DNA of 64,000 bases from Ga0077536 sp035325705 (GTDB lineage: Bacteria; Pseudomonadota; Gammaproteobacteria; Ga0077536), in contig DAOKZI010000008.1 of the NCBI GenBank assembly GCA_035325705.1, positions 1-64,000 of the forward strand. Direction: 5' to 3'. Below the pieces are notes generated by a model. It ran no database searches. It saw only the letters and a list, made by a program, of their open reading frames with translations, and was not told the DNA's origin. Position 1 is the stretch's first letter. Every line of letters starts with the position of its first letter. The position numbers and the translations under genes are program-made. This document shows, piece after piece, positions 52,801-58,745 of this stretch.

Positions 52801-55244
52801 ACATTCTCGTGCGCGACGGCGATCTGCTCGACGGCAACACGCACGACCGCCGCGACGAGCGCGCCGAGAACGAGCTCAAGGCCCTGTGGAACGAAGTCGG
52901 CCTCGTCGGCCAGGCGGCCGAGGACAGCCTCGCGACCAATGTCGCCGCCTATGAGCGGCAGCAGGAAGCGCAGTATCGCCAGTACTGGTACACGCGCGGT
53001 TTCGACGAGGTGAAGGACGCGAATGGGAACGTCGTCGGCCACACGCCGCGGGCCTACGATCCGGCCTATCGCTACGTCGCGAGCGCCACCGAGCGCAGTC
53101 AGCTCGCGGCGCTCGGCGTCACGGACGTCGAGGCCTACGAAGCTTCGCGCACCGAGGAATATCACGCGCTGCACGCGCGCTACGGCAGCGCGCCCTACGA
53201 CGAACATTTCGATTACGCCGCGAGCGTGGCCGAGCGCGCGCAGATCGCCGACGGCTACAAGTGGACGGAGAACGAGCTGAAGTACGCGCTCGGCGGCAAC
53301 GTCGTGTTCAAGACCACTACGGACACCGAGACGGTGATCGAGGAGGCGAACGTCGCCGGCCGTCACGTGAGCCTGCGCGCGCTCGCCGGCAGCGTCGGCG
53401 CCGAACGCACGCCGATCGAAATTCTCGGCACGCAGCAGGGCCTGGACGACGATCAGCGCGTCGCGCTCGCCGCCGCCGAAGCCGACGATATCGCGATCGA
53501 CACCGTCAACGAGACGGTGACCATCCTGCGGCGTGAGGACGTCGACGTCGCCGCCAGCGGCGGCATCCTGATCGAGGGGCGCGATCACGTCTTCCTCGGC
53601 GGCGAGCAGGATCTGAACATCGAGTCCGTCACCAGCGACGGCCAGGTCCGCATCAAGGGCGGGCAGGGCGTTTTCGACGTCTCGATCGGCGCCGCGCCGG
53701 CGGTGCAGGCGGACGGACTGATCGTCGAGGCCGGCGGCGGCGACATCGGCGCGGCGAACGCTCCGCTGCGCGTCGCACTCGCGCCGGGCTCGAGCCTGAC
53801 CGCGCGCGCGAGCGGCTCGCTGTACGTCGACGAAATAGCGGGCGATCTCAACGTCGCGGCGGTCTTCGCCGGGCAGCACGCGGGGCTTGCGGCGGCCGGC
53901 GATCTGAACGACGTGCGGGGTCGGGCCGTGGCCGCAATCGACGCGGCCTCCGCGAGTCTCGGCAGCCGCGGCGGCGCCATCGGCAGCGCGGCGCAGCCTT
54001 TCGCGCTGCGCGTGCGTGATGCGGGACTGCTCGACGCGCGCGCCGCCGGCGACATCGCGCTGGTGAGCCCGCGCGATGCCTTGAACGTGGGGACGCTGGC
54101 GTCCGGCGGCAGCGTGACGGTGCATGCGGGCAAGGCGCTCCGCGTCGCCACGCTGCGCGCGCCGCGCGCAGTGGAGCTGAGGACGGAGGCCGGCCAACTC
54201 GTGCTCGGCGACGCCGTCGTCGGCGGCGATGCGAGCATCTCGAGCGCAGGCTCGCTGCTCGCCAGCGGCGCGGCCCCGCAGCTAGTCGCGCGCGACGTCG
54301 CCCTCGAGAGCCGCGCGGGCACGATCGGCAGCCCCACCGAGTTCTTCTCGATCGATTCGCAGGGCACGGTCTCGGCGCGCGCCGACACTGGCCTCTTCCT
54401 CGAGGAATTCGACGGCGATCTCCTGGCGCGCGATCTCTTCACGCGGACCGGGCCTTTGATGGTCCGCGTGCGCAAGGGCAGCGCGGCGATCGATCGCCTG
54501 GTGAGCGACGAGGCGCTGAAGCTCGAGCTCGCGAGCGGATCGCTGGCCGTCGGCTTCATCGATGCGCTGAACGTCGATCTCGCGCTGCGCGGCGAGGGGG
54601 CCGAGCTGCGGGTCGGCGAGATGCGCGTCGCCCACGACCTGCGCCTGCGCGGCGATCGCCTGCTGTTGCCGCGCGTATTCCACGTCGATGCGCTGGGCGC
54701 GATGGGCGTGGACATCCGCGGTAACGACGAGGGGCTCGCCGACGAGCTGCTGCTCGCCATCGTCTCGAGCTCGCCGGTGCGGGTCGACTCCCTGCGCAGC
54801 GAGCGCGCCGATTTCAGCAGCAGCAGCGACGAGCTGACGCTGTACGACGTGCTGATCGGCGATCGCGCGGAGATTCGCCATCCCTATCATCGCATCGTCA
54901 TCGACGATCGACCGCAGCCGCCCGGCGCGGAGACCGCCGGGATCTACGCGAGCGGCCGGCCGCTGTTCCTGCAGTTGACGAAAGGCGATCGCCTGCGCAG
55001 CGACGCGCTGCTCGTGACTTACGACGACGATATCGTCGTCAACGCCTTCAGCACCGAGAACAGCGTGTTCCGCCAGACGCAGAAGAGCATGGCGGTGCAG
55101 GACAACGTCGCCGGCATGGCGCTCGTCGGCGCGATCTTCGGCGACAAGGAGCCGCTGCCGCCGGATCTGATCGACGCGGCGACGCTGGACACCGAAGGCT
55201 TCTGGCGCTGGCCGGAAGACGGGCAGTTCTCGGTCGAGCCGTGA
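40863..55244 (+). CDS. giant TpsA exoprotein, LktA/filamentous-hemagglutinin-type adhesin
   Basis: 4793 residues. Residues 1-30 form a signal peptide (CVAGFTAFSMFWSSVLPAQ). Residues ~31-160 are the TPS secretion domain with ENAFNSFSRFNV and GGNVYLANPYGVIVG (NPYG in place of the usual NPNG). Then a very long beta-helical region of loosely repeated 50-70-residue units (for example GVGASVTVNQI followed by Thr/Ala-rich turns) extends to ~3100. A charged helical insert (~3157-3207), further beta repeats, a second helical insert (~3990-4140) and a C-terminal beta region follow. Apart from Cys12, I saw only Cys3744 and Cys3751. It should be secreted by the TpsB encoded directly downstream and act as adhesin or contact factor. 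Confidence 0.92.
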   Translation: MIENVRLPVRRCVAGFTAFSMFWSSVLPAQTLILPDGNTATQVATSGSSTQVTTATVRGENAFNSFSRFNVGAGDTVNLHLPAGTRNLLNLVHDERTQIDGVLNSIRNGGIGGNVYLANPYGVIVGTSGVVNTGALHLSTPTRAFMRRFFEAPGVPSADATAQLLAGSQPIDPDGLISVQGRVNAVDGAALRAGTIEVSGAVHADAPSADAFAQAVNLDGLASAAGVSVEAGRIALEASRDVTVSGTLSADGADEVDGGRIDLHAGRDIALAAGATLSASGRGRASDGGRVVVLAERETRLARDATVAARGGEIAGDGGFIELSAHQHVALGGGTLDAGATQGSGGDILLDPPSFTLADGSASPSAPGTLTFSGKSLTLKADDFIKLENFTLSTRTVNASGASTADSGAVSFEAERIEILNSKIHSYADGAFKAGNISLIATGGDVLIRDSELFAHAASTANGGSILVQSTESDALPDPFVAAADGTIDVLGSHLKGGAVQVRANVDAGYLFDHENAATVVGEDDGDTWDSDVFLEDFVDLFASVRPLVGVVIAETAATVNLGASAAGKQTKIEAGGAVTISAEAASSATVDSYGIAASIGYARSRADATVNVTGATEISGGGPVNVGAYIDNHLDVTATVVDPSEQSKGKVPVDVAVAYTEAYGTATTFVGSDAKIVGTGSGANDKVTVASRSVKDLSTEVGAGAGNDLFGAAVAITNSDTRAVTTVNGQVKSQRDLAVEATADTDGNGTAAESAIGDSLFEYSSDDLADVKYSRLNKATVLQFLVEKLGDRIASGTEMASDSGTDSSFVKNNGFAAAVAIANHRNEAHATIGGGADLEAKGDLAVLAQTSDQQSLSATSEVAPSRSDGGGQSGGGSGSGDKKNAVSASVLVANFDSVAQAIVAGQSGSRARVDALGTLSVKAETLNPYEVHWAPLELASEPQTISGWLEAIPGSDLGIPDTFFTTWAQAAAEGEQNGLAGSVNVLDIDNTAAAVIGDYADINQDATFLGAAGPGDVEVEAKSEVMTVNLSGVAEFFLEAIKSKGKDVFSTGGKKSGVGGSYLGTAYTNHVLAAIDDGAQLDADDLTIEAVTDVTNVSIAISGAKAGKYGFGGSFSNVDIENYTTARISDAAAVDLRGGLSILADDYALDVNTAGGVAIAQNVGVGAAVVLNDIDRHTRALIGLDPFDAAAAAGSGSVTAGGAVSIAAESDGSIWTVALAGAVKSDDKDTPSAGAGQQTDPETDEAGSGASDNGAKTRTSTNKGSSGLHVSADVAINDIEDETRAYLDGGAKLSSGPGPTLAGAADPLPSLILTAENGSEIWALGGAITLNLSGGSGGGSGSSLGLAGSFALNDIGGATEAYIASRRPVVANGDVTLAAARSGGIRALTASVAGSTQKSGLNVAGNVSLNELDNTTAAYLADADLDVRAVAANGARGSLTLTATDTSSIYAVAGAATLGGKGGFGASIAVNEVSNETQAYSRRSRLKVADDLSLFARNSNDIRAIGASLGASQGQFQVSGVGVANTFSGQLVEAFVDNTGTQYRRSDDPAAPDYELQVLGDVSILAEENSEIETIAAAAGASKTAGIGASVAVNRIVDSGANAYVRNVGYHRLDRDFTLEARSLAADFADTDDGDSETAADSGGIRVIAGGVGIGKSVGAGVAVAVNRLSALTDAAITGASTDITARNVLVDARGEGSIGAIGVGVGASGTFGFGGSIIANYIGNRTTARIDGGARVEGRANVGVRAQTDDRISVAAGSAGIGASGLGLGASVTVNQIDSTTNARIGDAGAARTRVLARTGAAGAAGLTVANGDLNTGVALGQAVDVDDYAGPDLKSLRQGASKTVTGVAVNAMSTQHIENIDVNIGAGKVALGAAVNVNLIAGSSVAEILNADLNQLAPGQTAAANQQVDVTAGNVAYGNGFVGNVTVGMGAAGAGVDTHIFGRSTRASIANSAVDAADRIGIDAQSTQGASSLVVGAAVGGVALVGSGAVVKFAGLTEAYASQVALDARRIAITADAEDHVHVIGGALAAGGGTAASGTFALGINDAITRAYVDGGLNGRSALWASDGISVVASGLMDITTYAVGGSLAGGVGIAGVASVNLATSSVEAYVAGSDVGADENGAERRVGSLVIDADGEVRITNVAGGLGVGGTAGVGAGASVNVLKSRVAAGLVDSTVKAGVSPGNPGNVEVTAHSRNDIDAKAVMAGVGGTVGIGGAAVVTLIGDKPDADAKSEADKGNAGTLTKANEFGSADRLGDMGDSDNVAFSASERESVDGRAKHAVKDAVNDTGPLGPRLYETRAAVEGSAVDAQSLLVEARDETAAKATVGGLGVGALGLGGAVGYTQMRSKVGATIDADSSVTAKGRVEVRALAAPEIAGAGRTHGLLDIEAIAGGAGLVGLGAAVAIGKVDNLVDARIDGDVTAGSVTIEAADDTDIDLEATGAAVGALAAGASIGRGSKNSQITAGTGAGTASEHANIVTTDADPATADGDVTVTAAGRGRIVVDVTAAAGGLGIGAAGADAEASDDSTVIARAGTHSRFELGTAGLELSAISEPATRALARGIGVAGGVGVGVSLAEAVSHSTARAILDANAQVHAGALLLNASQVRRTDAAFGGTMATALSYSSGSGGGLLLGVNASDSEARTESIVEAAIGGGTLLDIDGDVGVSARADGRADATVSGLAIGLLAFGANDARASSSSDTRATVSALRDDDPAGGSTRIGGDLRVLADGTDGTFANAEAGAGGLVAGAAASSVTVNSSTTLAEVSAAPSMAGQLAIDARHRADTNGRTDSVSASVLGASGGSSRNTVLSSVTAAIAPDAALSAGTLAIAAHNSAFKQGAGFDVVAGAGGLFGGAAAGSTTGVTLNTTAKIGERARVFVTTPGDDGGHASVAATNLIQLSDRVKLDAGGAIAVALARSSVAATLNANAALGSGALLDAAGTVYFGAGNAGTAYAGANAKTYGLAGAAQGDSVSIVDANGTVGIASGARIRAEGDITLAAGRNADGAADALHAIARTDLYNKTAFPVETDPDADAVVNHTATVDVAAGGRVDSVEDIALIADRGLLVADGQGIGKDLYREILAAIGSFFSNLFGGGDVSLDIHAGSSTVRNLALARVDGDVAAGIQHEQQLIFDRQGIVTAQTEGVRYTESTEDLIQNLFRDLKHYEDLAAAYAGNLEAQAAYENEALRIKRQLRDLGYTGDPEDVTGGDLVPLESVLADFVTVAPIRARGGDVAITAGALVGGGTLDAPGDATIRIANDSAKNLRLGSLTIEDAGGHLSFNGASVRTNADIIRRSAAVPGEVARFARIESAGAGEQPLVEVLNTYIPEAQADGSAGRAPDIQITADITNLSGTVRVNNLRGSVMVVGTDFESGPRITADTIDIDAGGDFVQAYVNGLYNIGGTANDPREQWKAIAAANEAAKPASATATGAKPGSGSIIAGNNVFISARFLNINGTVQSGIADWSLALAAELDGDMDRFQAEYLTLKAKGETPASSKMQLSAFLDDPQGTIGAFYDAETDRIELEGVRVKGGYMQLFGEIISTGGGKLNVLDGYGRIAIENDTDRQLVVNSLDTGNDIEGTLMITDTARRVMAEDPEDPDDVARERPLTTRYTRVGNAVKIEELALVNGKEVLLGTVDAEGADRLTHYDPVDGLRYVWTTGQDKVETRVGVKSSTTLFGAIPIGGTSYDSTTITPQSERPLPLGDFTQIDAGAPADYAYEYDELDTDQEEFAWRFQTSRCVFWFFGCVAREYTVYDTYIRGFRDFNTHSVLADHRIDIEFIGHDVGDLAVSSGTDVLLRGLVRNTSGEARITSTDGRIEAVSEFAAVRARDIALIAATGIGSAATPLITEVAGGAVSATTARGDVALRTTQGDLVLERVATGDGAALLRADGSILGAGGAALPHVTARRIDLQAALGGIGEAIQALRVQAGTPVDTGPAAGLAAGLGASALGDVRLEQTSGDLWLDSVTALEGDVDILVRDGDLLDGNTHDRRDERAENELKALWNEVGLVGQAAEDSLATNVAAYERQQEAQYRQYWYTRGFDEVKDANGNVVGHTPRAYDPAYRYVASATERSQLAALGVTDVEAYEASRTEEYHALHARYGSAPYDEHFDYAASVAERAQIADGYKWTENELKYALGGNVVFKTTTDTETVIEEANVAGRHVSLRALAGSVGAERTPIEILGTQQGLDDDQRVALAAAEADDIAIDTVNETVTILRREDVDVAASGGILIEGRDHVFLGGEQDLNIESVTSDGQVRIKGGQGVFDVSIGAAPAVQADGLIVEAGGGDIGAANAPLRVALAPGSSLTARASGSLYVDEIAGDLNVAAVFAGQHAGLAAAGDLNDVRGRAVAAIDAASASLGSRGGAIGSAAQPFALRVRDAGLLDARAAGDIALVSPRDALNVGTLASGGSVTVHAGKALRVATLRAPRAVELRTEAGQLVLGDAVVGGDASISSAGSLLASGAAPQLVARDVALESRAGTIGSPTEFFSIDSQGTVSARADTGLFLEEFDGDLLARDLFTRTGPLMVRVRKGSAAIDRLVSDEALKLELASGSLAVGFIDALNVDLALRGEGAELRVGEMRVAHDLRLRGDRLLLPRVFHVDALGAMGVDIRGNDEGLADELLLAIVSSSPVRVDSLRSERADFSSSSDELTLYDVLIGDRAEIRHPYHRIVIDDRPQPPGAETAGIYASGRPLFLQLTKGDRLRSDALLVTYDDDIVVNAFSTENSVFRQTQKSMAVQDNVAGMALVGAIFGDKEPLPPDLIDAATLDTEGFWRWPEDGQFSVEP

Positions 55245-56956
55245 GCATGCGCAGCCTGCCCAAGGAGGCGGCCACACGACTGGCCCTCGCGGCGATTTGC
55301 GGCTTGCTGGGGCTCGCGTCGCCGGTGCACGCGCAAGAGGCGCTGCGCGACGAGGCGGGCGCGATCCAGCGCCGCCAGCAGGATCTGCTGGAGCAGGAGC
55401 GGCGCGCGCAGCGCCTGCGCGAGGCCGAAGAGGCGGCGCGCCGGCCGGCGCTGGAAGCGCCCGCCGCGCCGCTGCTCGAGATTCCGCCCGAGCTGCGCGA
55501 CTACCGTTTCGAGGTCAAGCGCATCGCGCTCGATCCGTCCGCGATCCTGAGCGCCGAGGAGCTGAAGCGCGTCACCGCTCGCTACGAAGGCCGCGAGATC
55601 GCGTTCCAGGAGCTGGCGGCACTGATCGGCGAGCTGAACGCACTGTACGCGCAGAAGCACATGCTCGCGCGCGCGGTGCTGCCGCCGCAGAAGATCAGCG
55701 ACGGCGTCGTCACGGTACGCCTGATCGAGGCGCGGGTCGGCGCGGTGAAGCTCACCGGCAACGCCTCCACGGCCGAGGCCTATGTCACGCGGCGGGTGAA
55801 GATCGCAAGCGGCGCGCTCGTCGACCTCGACGCGCTGCGTGAAGGTCTCGTCGATTTCAACTTGCGCAACGACCTGAGCCTGCGCGCGCAGCTCGCGCCC
55901 GGCGCGAGCTTCGGGACGACGGACATCGTGCTGCAGGCGGTCGAGCCGCCGCGCTGGGAAGCGACGCTCGGCTTCGACAACGCCGGCACCGAGGCGGTCG
56001 GCGAGGAGCGCGTGGCCTTGAACCTGATGGCGCGCAGCCTGACGCGCTATCGCGATCGCATCATCACCGCAGGCGTGTTCACCGAAGGCTCGAAGACGGG
56101 CTCGGTGCTCGTCGACGTCCCGGTCTGGCGGCGCGGCACGCGGCTGGGCGCGGGCTTCGACGCGAGCGACATCTCGATCGAGAACGGTCCGCTCGCCGCC
56201 GCGGACGTCACGGGCACTGCGAGCACCCTCACGCTGCAGGCGACGCATCCGCTGCTGGCGCGGCCGGATCTGCGCGTCGACGGCCTGCTCGCCTACCGCG
56301 CCAAGCAGTCGAGCACGGAGTTCTTCGACGTCGAGATCGCGAACGTGACCGTGCGCAGCATCGAGGCGAACGTGTCGCTGACGAAGTTCGACGCCACCGG
56401 TACCTGGTACACGCAGCACGGTTTCACGTCCGGGATCGACGGCATCGGCAGCGACAACAGTTTTCTCGTCTACCGCGGCGAGGTGCAGCGCTGGCAGCGG
56501 CTGTGGGGCGACGCGCTGCTGCGGCTCAGCGTGCAGGGACAGTGGGCCGACATCGATCTGCTGCCGCCGGCCGAGCAGTTCCAGCTCGGCGGCCGCTACA
56601 CGGTGCGCGGTTTCCGCGAGGGCTTGCTGATCGGCGATACGGGCTACCTGACCTCGGCCGAGCTGCGCAAGCCCGTGCCGGCTCAGCTCTTCGGCGCGCT
56701 CGCCCCGCGCTTCGCCGGGCGCGTGACGGGCAAGCTGTTCGTCGATCACGGCGGCGCGTTTCCGTTCAAGGGCGCGGGCGAAGACATCGGCGCGGAGGAC
56801 TATCTGAGCGCCGCGGGCTTCGGCTTCGACGTGACGCCGATCAAAGGGATGTCGGCGCAGCTCGCCTGGAGCTTTCCGATCGGTTTTCGCGACGATCGCG
56901 AGGACTATCGCTTCATCTTCCTGGTCCAGCTCGGCCTGCCGCAGTTGTGGCGCTGA
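55241..56956 (+). CDS. TpsB outer-membrane transporter (ShlB/FhaC/HecB family)
   Basis: 571 residues from GTG 55241, which overlaps the tpsA stop (GTGA); ATG 55247 is an equally good in-frame alternative. Signal peptide (LALAAICGLLGLASPVHA), an N-terminal Gln/Glu/Arg-rich helix of ~50 residues, two POTRA domains (~85-240; ILSAEELKRVTARYEGREI and GAVKLTGNASTAEAYVTRRV), then the 16-strand barrel with the conserved loop motif TVRGFREG. FhaC-type proteins recognise the TPS domain of their partner and export it. Coupled translation fits a dedicated pair. Confidence 0.94.
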   Translation: MSMRSLPKEAATRLALAAICGLLGLASPVHAQEALRDEAGAIQRRQQDLLEQERRAQRLREAEEAARRPALEAPAAPLLEIPPELRDYRFEVKRIALDPSAILSAEELKRVTARYEGREIAFQELAALIGELNALYAQKHMLARAVLPPQKISDGVVTVRLIEARVGAVKLTGNASTAEAYVTRRVKIASGALVDLDALREGLVDFNLRNDLSLRAQLAPGASFGTTDIVLQAVEPPRWEATLGFDNAGTEAVGEERVALNLMARSLTRYRDRIITAGVFTEGSKTGSVLVDVPVWRRGTRLGAGFDASDISIENGPLAAADVTGTASTLTLQATHPLLARPDLRVDGLLAYRAKQSSTEFFDVEIANVTVRSIEANVSLTKFDATGTWYTQHGFTSGIDGIGSDNSFLVYRGEVQRWQRLWGDALLRLSVQGQWADIDLLPPAEQFQLGGRYTVRGFREGLLIGDTGYLTSAELRKPVPAQLFGALAPRFAGRVTGKLFVDHGGAFPFKGAGEDIGAEDYLSAAGFGFDVTPIKGMSAQLAWSFPIGFRDDREDYRFIFLVQLGLPQLWR

Positions 56957-56980
56957 GGACGGGGGCTGCGCGGTGCTCGA

Positions 56981-57009
56981 GCCCGGCTTAAGCTTCGCTT
57001 AAGCTGGGC
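56981..57009 (+). terminator. strong hairpin after the two-partner secretion operon
   Basis: GCCCGGCTTAAGC (56981-56993) pairs with GCTTAAGCTGGGC (56997-57009), 13 bp including one G-U, with a UUC triloop. It follows tpsB by 25 bases. No T run follows, so it may be a processing or stability element rather than a complete intrinsic terminator. Confidence 0.5.
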
Positions 57010-57025
57010 CGCGCAGGCTCCGCGC

Positions 57026-57364
57026 ATGCAAGCTCGGCCGCCGCCGGCGGGCTCGCGCGGCGAGGCCGCTGCGGGTCCGGCCTCGATCCCGCACATCCTG
57101 TCGACGTCCTCGACGATGCTCGGCGTGTGCATGACCGTGCTGTCGCTCACCAAGCTCGACGACGATCCGCTGCCCTACTGGTTCATCGACAAGCTCGTCG
57201 CGATCGCGGCCGTGCTGTTCCTGGTGAGCTGCGTCTGTTCGTTCCTGTCGCTGCGCGGCTTCGGCGAGACGCCGCGGCTCGAACGTCACGCCGAATGGGT
57301 ATTCATGACGGGCGTGACGATGCTCGCGATCGCGGCCGTGACCCTCGCCTTCATCGTGCATTAG
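57026..57364 (+). CDS. small inner-membrane hypothetical protein
   Basis: 112 residues: a ~22-residue polar N-terminus, then three hydrophobic helices (~26-45 STMLGVCMTVLSLTKL; ~56-80; ~93-112 ending TLAFIVH). Charged loops RGFGETPRLERHAE separate them. I do not recognise the family; similar small three-helix proteins of unknown role are common. Its last 14 bases overlap convergently with acvB. Start at ATG 57026 lacks a clear ribosome site. Confidence 0.6.
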   Translation: MQARPPPAGSRGEAAAGPASIPHILSTSSTMLGVCMTVLSLTKLDDDPLPYWFIDKLVAIAAVLFLVSCVCSFLSLRGFGETPRLERHAEWVFMTGVTMLAIAAVTLAFIVH

Positions 57365-58745
57365 GCGCGGCGCGCGACGGCCGTCCCGGTGCGGCCGGCG
57401 CATGCGCCTGCGCCAGGGTCTCGAGCACGCGCGCCGCGAGCGCGGCGTAGTCGCCGTCGAAGTGGTGATCGCCCGGCAGCGCGAGGCGGCGTGCCTGGGC
57501 CGGTGAAAGCTGCGGGCAAATCGCGTCCTCGTCGTCGCGGCCGTATACGCACAGCACTTCCGGCGCGGACAGGCGGGTGAGCTCGGGCGCGGTCGGCAGG
57601 CCGTCCTCGTCGCGATGCAGCCAGCTCTCGAGGTGGAATTCGAAGGACGCGCGTGCGCCCGGATTCAGCAGCACGAGCTGCGACACCAGCCTGCGCGTCG
57701 CGCGCGGCAGCCGGTTCACGGCGAAGGGCAGCACGTCCGCGCCCTGCGAGTAGCCGACGAGCACGAGCTCGGTGCAGTGCCAGCGCGCGGCATAGGCGCG
57801 GATCAGACGATCGAGATCCGCGGCGAGACCGGCCGGCGTGCGCGCCGACCAGAAGTAGCGCAGCGAATCGAAGCCGACGACGGGCAGCCCCCGCGCGGCG
57901 AGCGCCGCGGCGAGATCCTTGTCGAGGCCGGCCCAGCCGCCGTCGCCGGAGAGGAAGATCGCGCAGCGCGCGCCGCGCGTCGCGGCCGGCACTTCGATCA
58001 GCGGCAAACCCTCGAGGATCGCGCGCGGCGGCGCGGCCGGCGGCGGCGCGAGCGCGCGCACGGTCTCGCGCAGGGCGGCGGGAACTTCGTCCGCGTCGAC
58101 GCTGCGCAGCCGCGCATCCCGCATGTCGTGCAGATAGGCCTGGAGATCTGCCTGCGGACATCGCGGCGGCGCTCGCATCAAGGCTCGCCACGGCGCGGCC
58201 GGCGGCAGCGGCGCGCGCTTCTGTTGCCCGGGATCGGCGTGCGCGATCTGCTGCGCGTCCGCCGCACACAGCGGCGCGGGCAGCGCGATCTCCGCGCAGA
58301 AGTCGAGCGAGGCCAGGCCGGCAAAGATGCCCCGCGGCGCTTGTGCGAGCGTCGCCCAGGCCAGCGCCGCGCCGTTACCGACGCCCGCCAGCACCGGGGT
58401 GAAATACGCGGGCAGACGCCGATAGCCCTGCACGAAGTGCGCGAGATTCTCGAGATCGCCGACCACGTTCACGCAGTCGTCCTCGGCCAGCGACTTGCCG
58501 AGCGCGGCGGTGTCGATGCCGGCGACGAGCGCACCGTCCTCGGCGAGCGTCTCGGCGAGACGCTCCATCGCCTCGGTCCAGCCGTCGGCATCGGACAGCA
58601 GGATCACGAAGCGCGCGACCGGCGTCGCCGGCGCGTGCAGCACGACGGCCGGGAAGCGCCCGTGCGCGAGCGTCTCCGCCGCGCCGGCGAACGCGGACAC
58701 CGGACTCGCGAGCAGCAGCGCGGCGAAGGCGACAGCGCGCTTCAT
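57351..58745 (-). CDS. acvB: AcvB/VirJ-family lysyl-phosphatidylglycerol hydrolase (LpiB)
   Basis: 464 residues with a signal peptide (AFAALLLASPVSAFA). Two alpha/beta-hydrolase-like halves; the C-terminal one has GDGGWAGLDKDLAAALAARG, the nucleophile elbow VGYSQGADVLPF with Ser near residue 331, and a final His in GDHHFDGDY. AcvB/VirJ proteins are periplasmic; AcvB (LpiB) cleaves aminoacyl-phosphatidylglycerol made by MprF. Its ATG overlaps the mprF stop (ATGA), which strongly supports that partnership. Confidence 0.88.
   Translation of the reverse strand: MKRAVAFAALLLASPVSAFAGAAETLAHGRFPAVVLHAPATPVARFVILLSDADGWTEAMERLAETLAEDGALVAGIDTAALGKSLAEDDCVNVVGDLENLAHFVQGYRRLPAYFTPVLAGVGNGAALAWATLAQAPRGIFAGLASLDFCAEIALPAPLCAADAQQIAHADPGQQKRAPLPPAAPWRALMRAPPRCPQADLQAYLHDMRDARLRSVDADEVPAALRETVRALAPPPAAPPRAILEGLPLIEVPAATRGARCAIFLSGDGGWAGLDKDLAAALAARGLPVVGFDSLRYFWSARTPAGLAADLDRLIRAYAARWHCTELVLVGYSQGADVLPFAVNRLPRATRRLVSQLVLLNPGARASFEFHLESWLHRDEDGLPTAPELTRLSAPEVLCVYGRDDEDAICPQLSPAQARRLALPGDHHFDGDYAALAARVLETLAQAHAPAAPGRPSRAAPNAR

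Noticed and set aside
40749..54197. Very long minus-strand open frames (1307, 1815 and 1248 codons) opposite the giant adhesin
   Set aside because: They mirror the GC-rich, Gly/Ala/Asp-coded plus strand, have Arg/Ala/Asp-biased products without motifs, and lack ribosome sites. They are a composition artefact.
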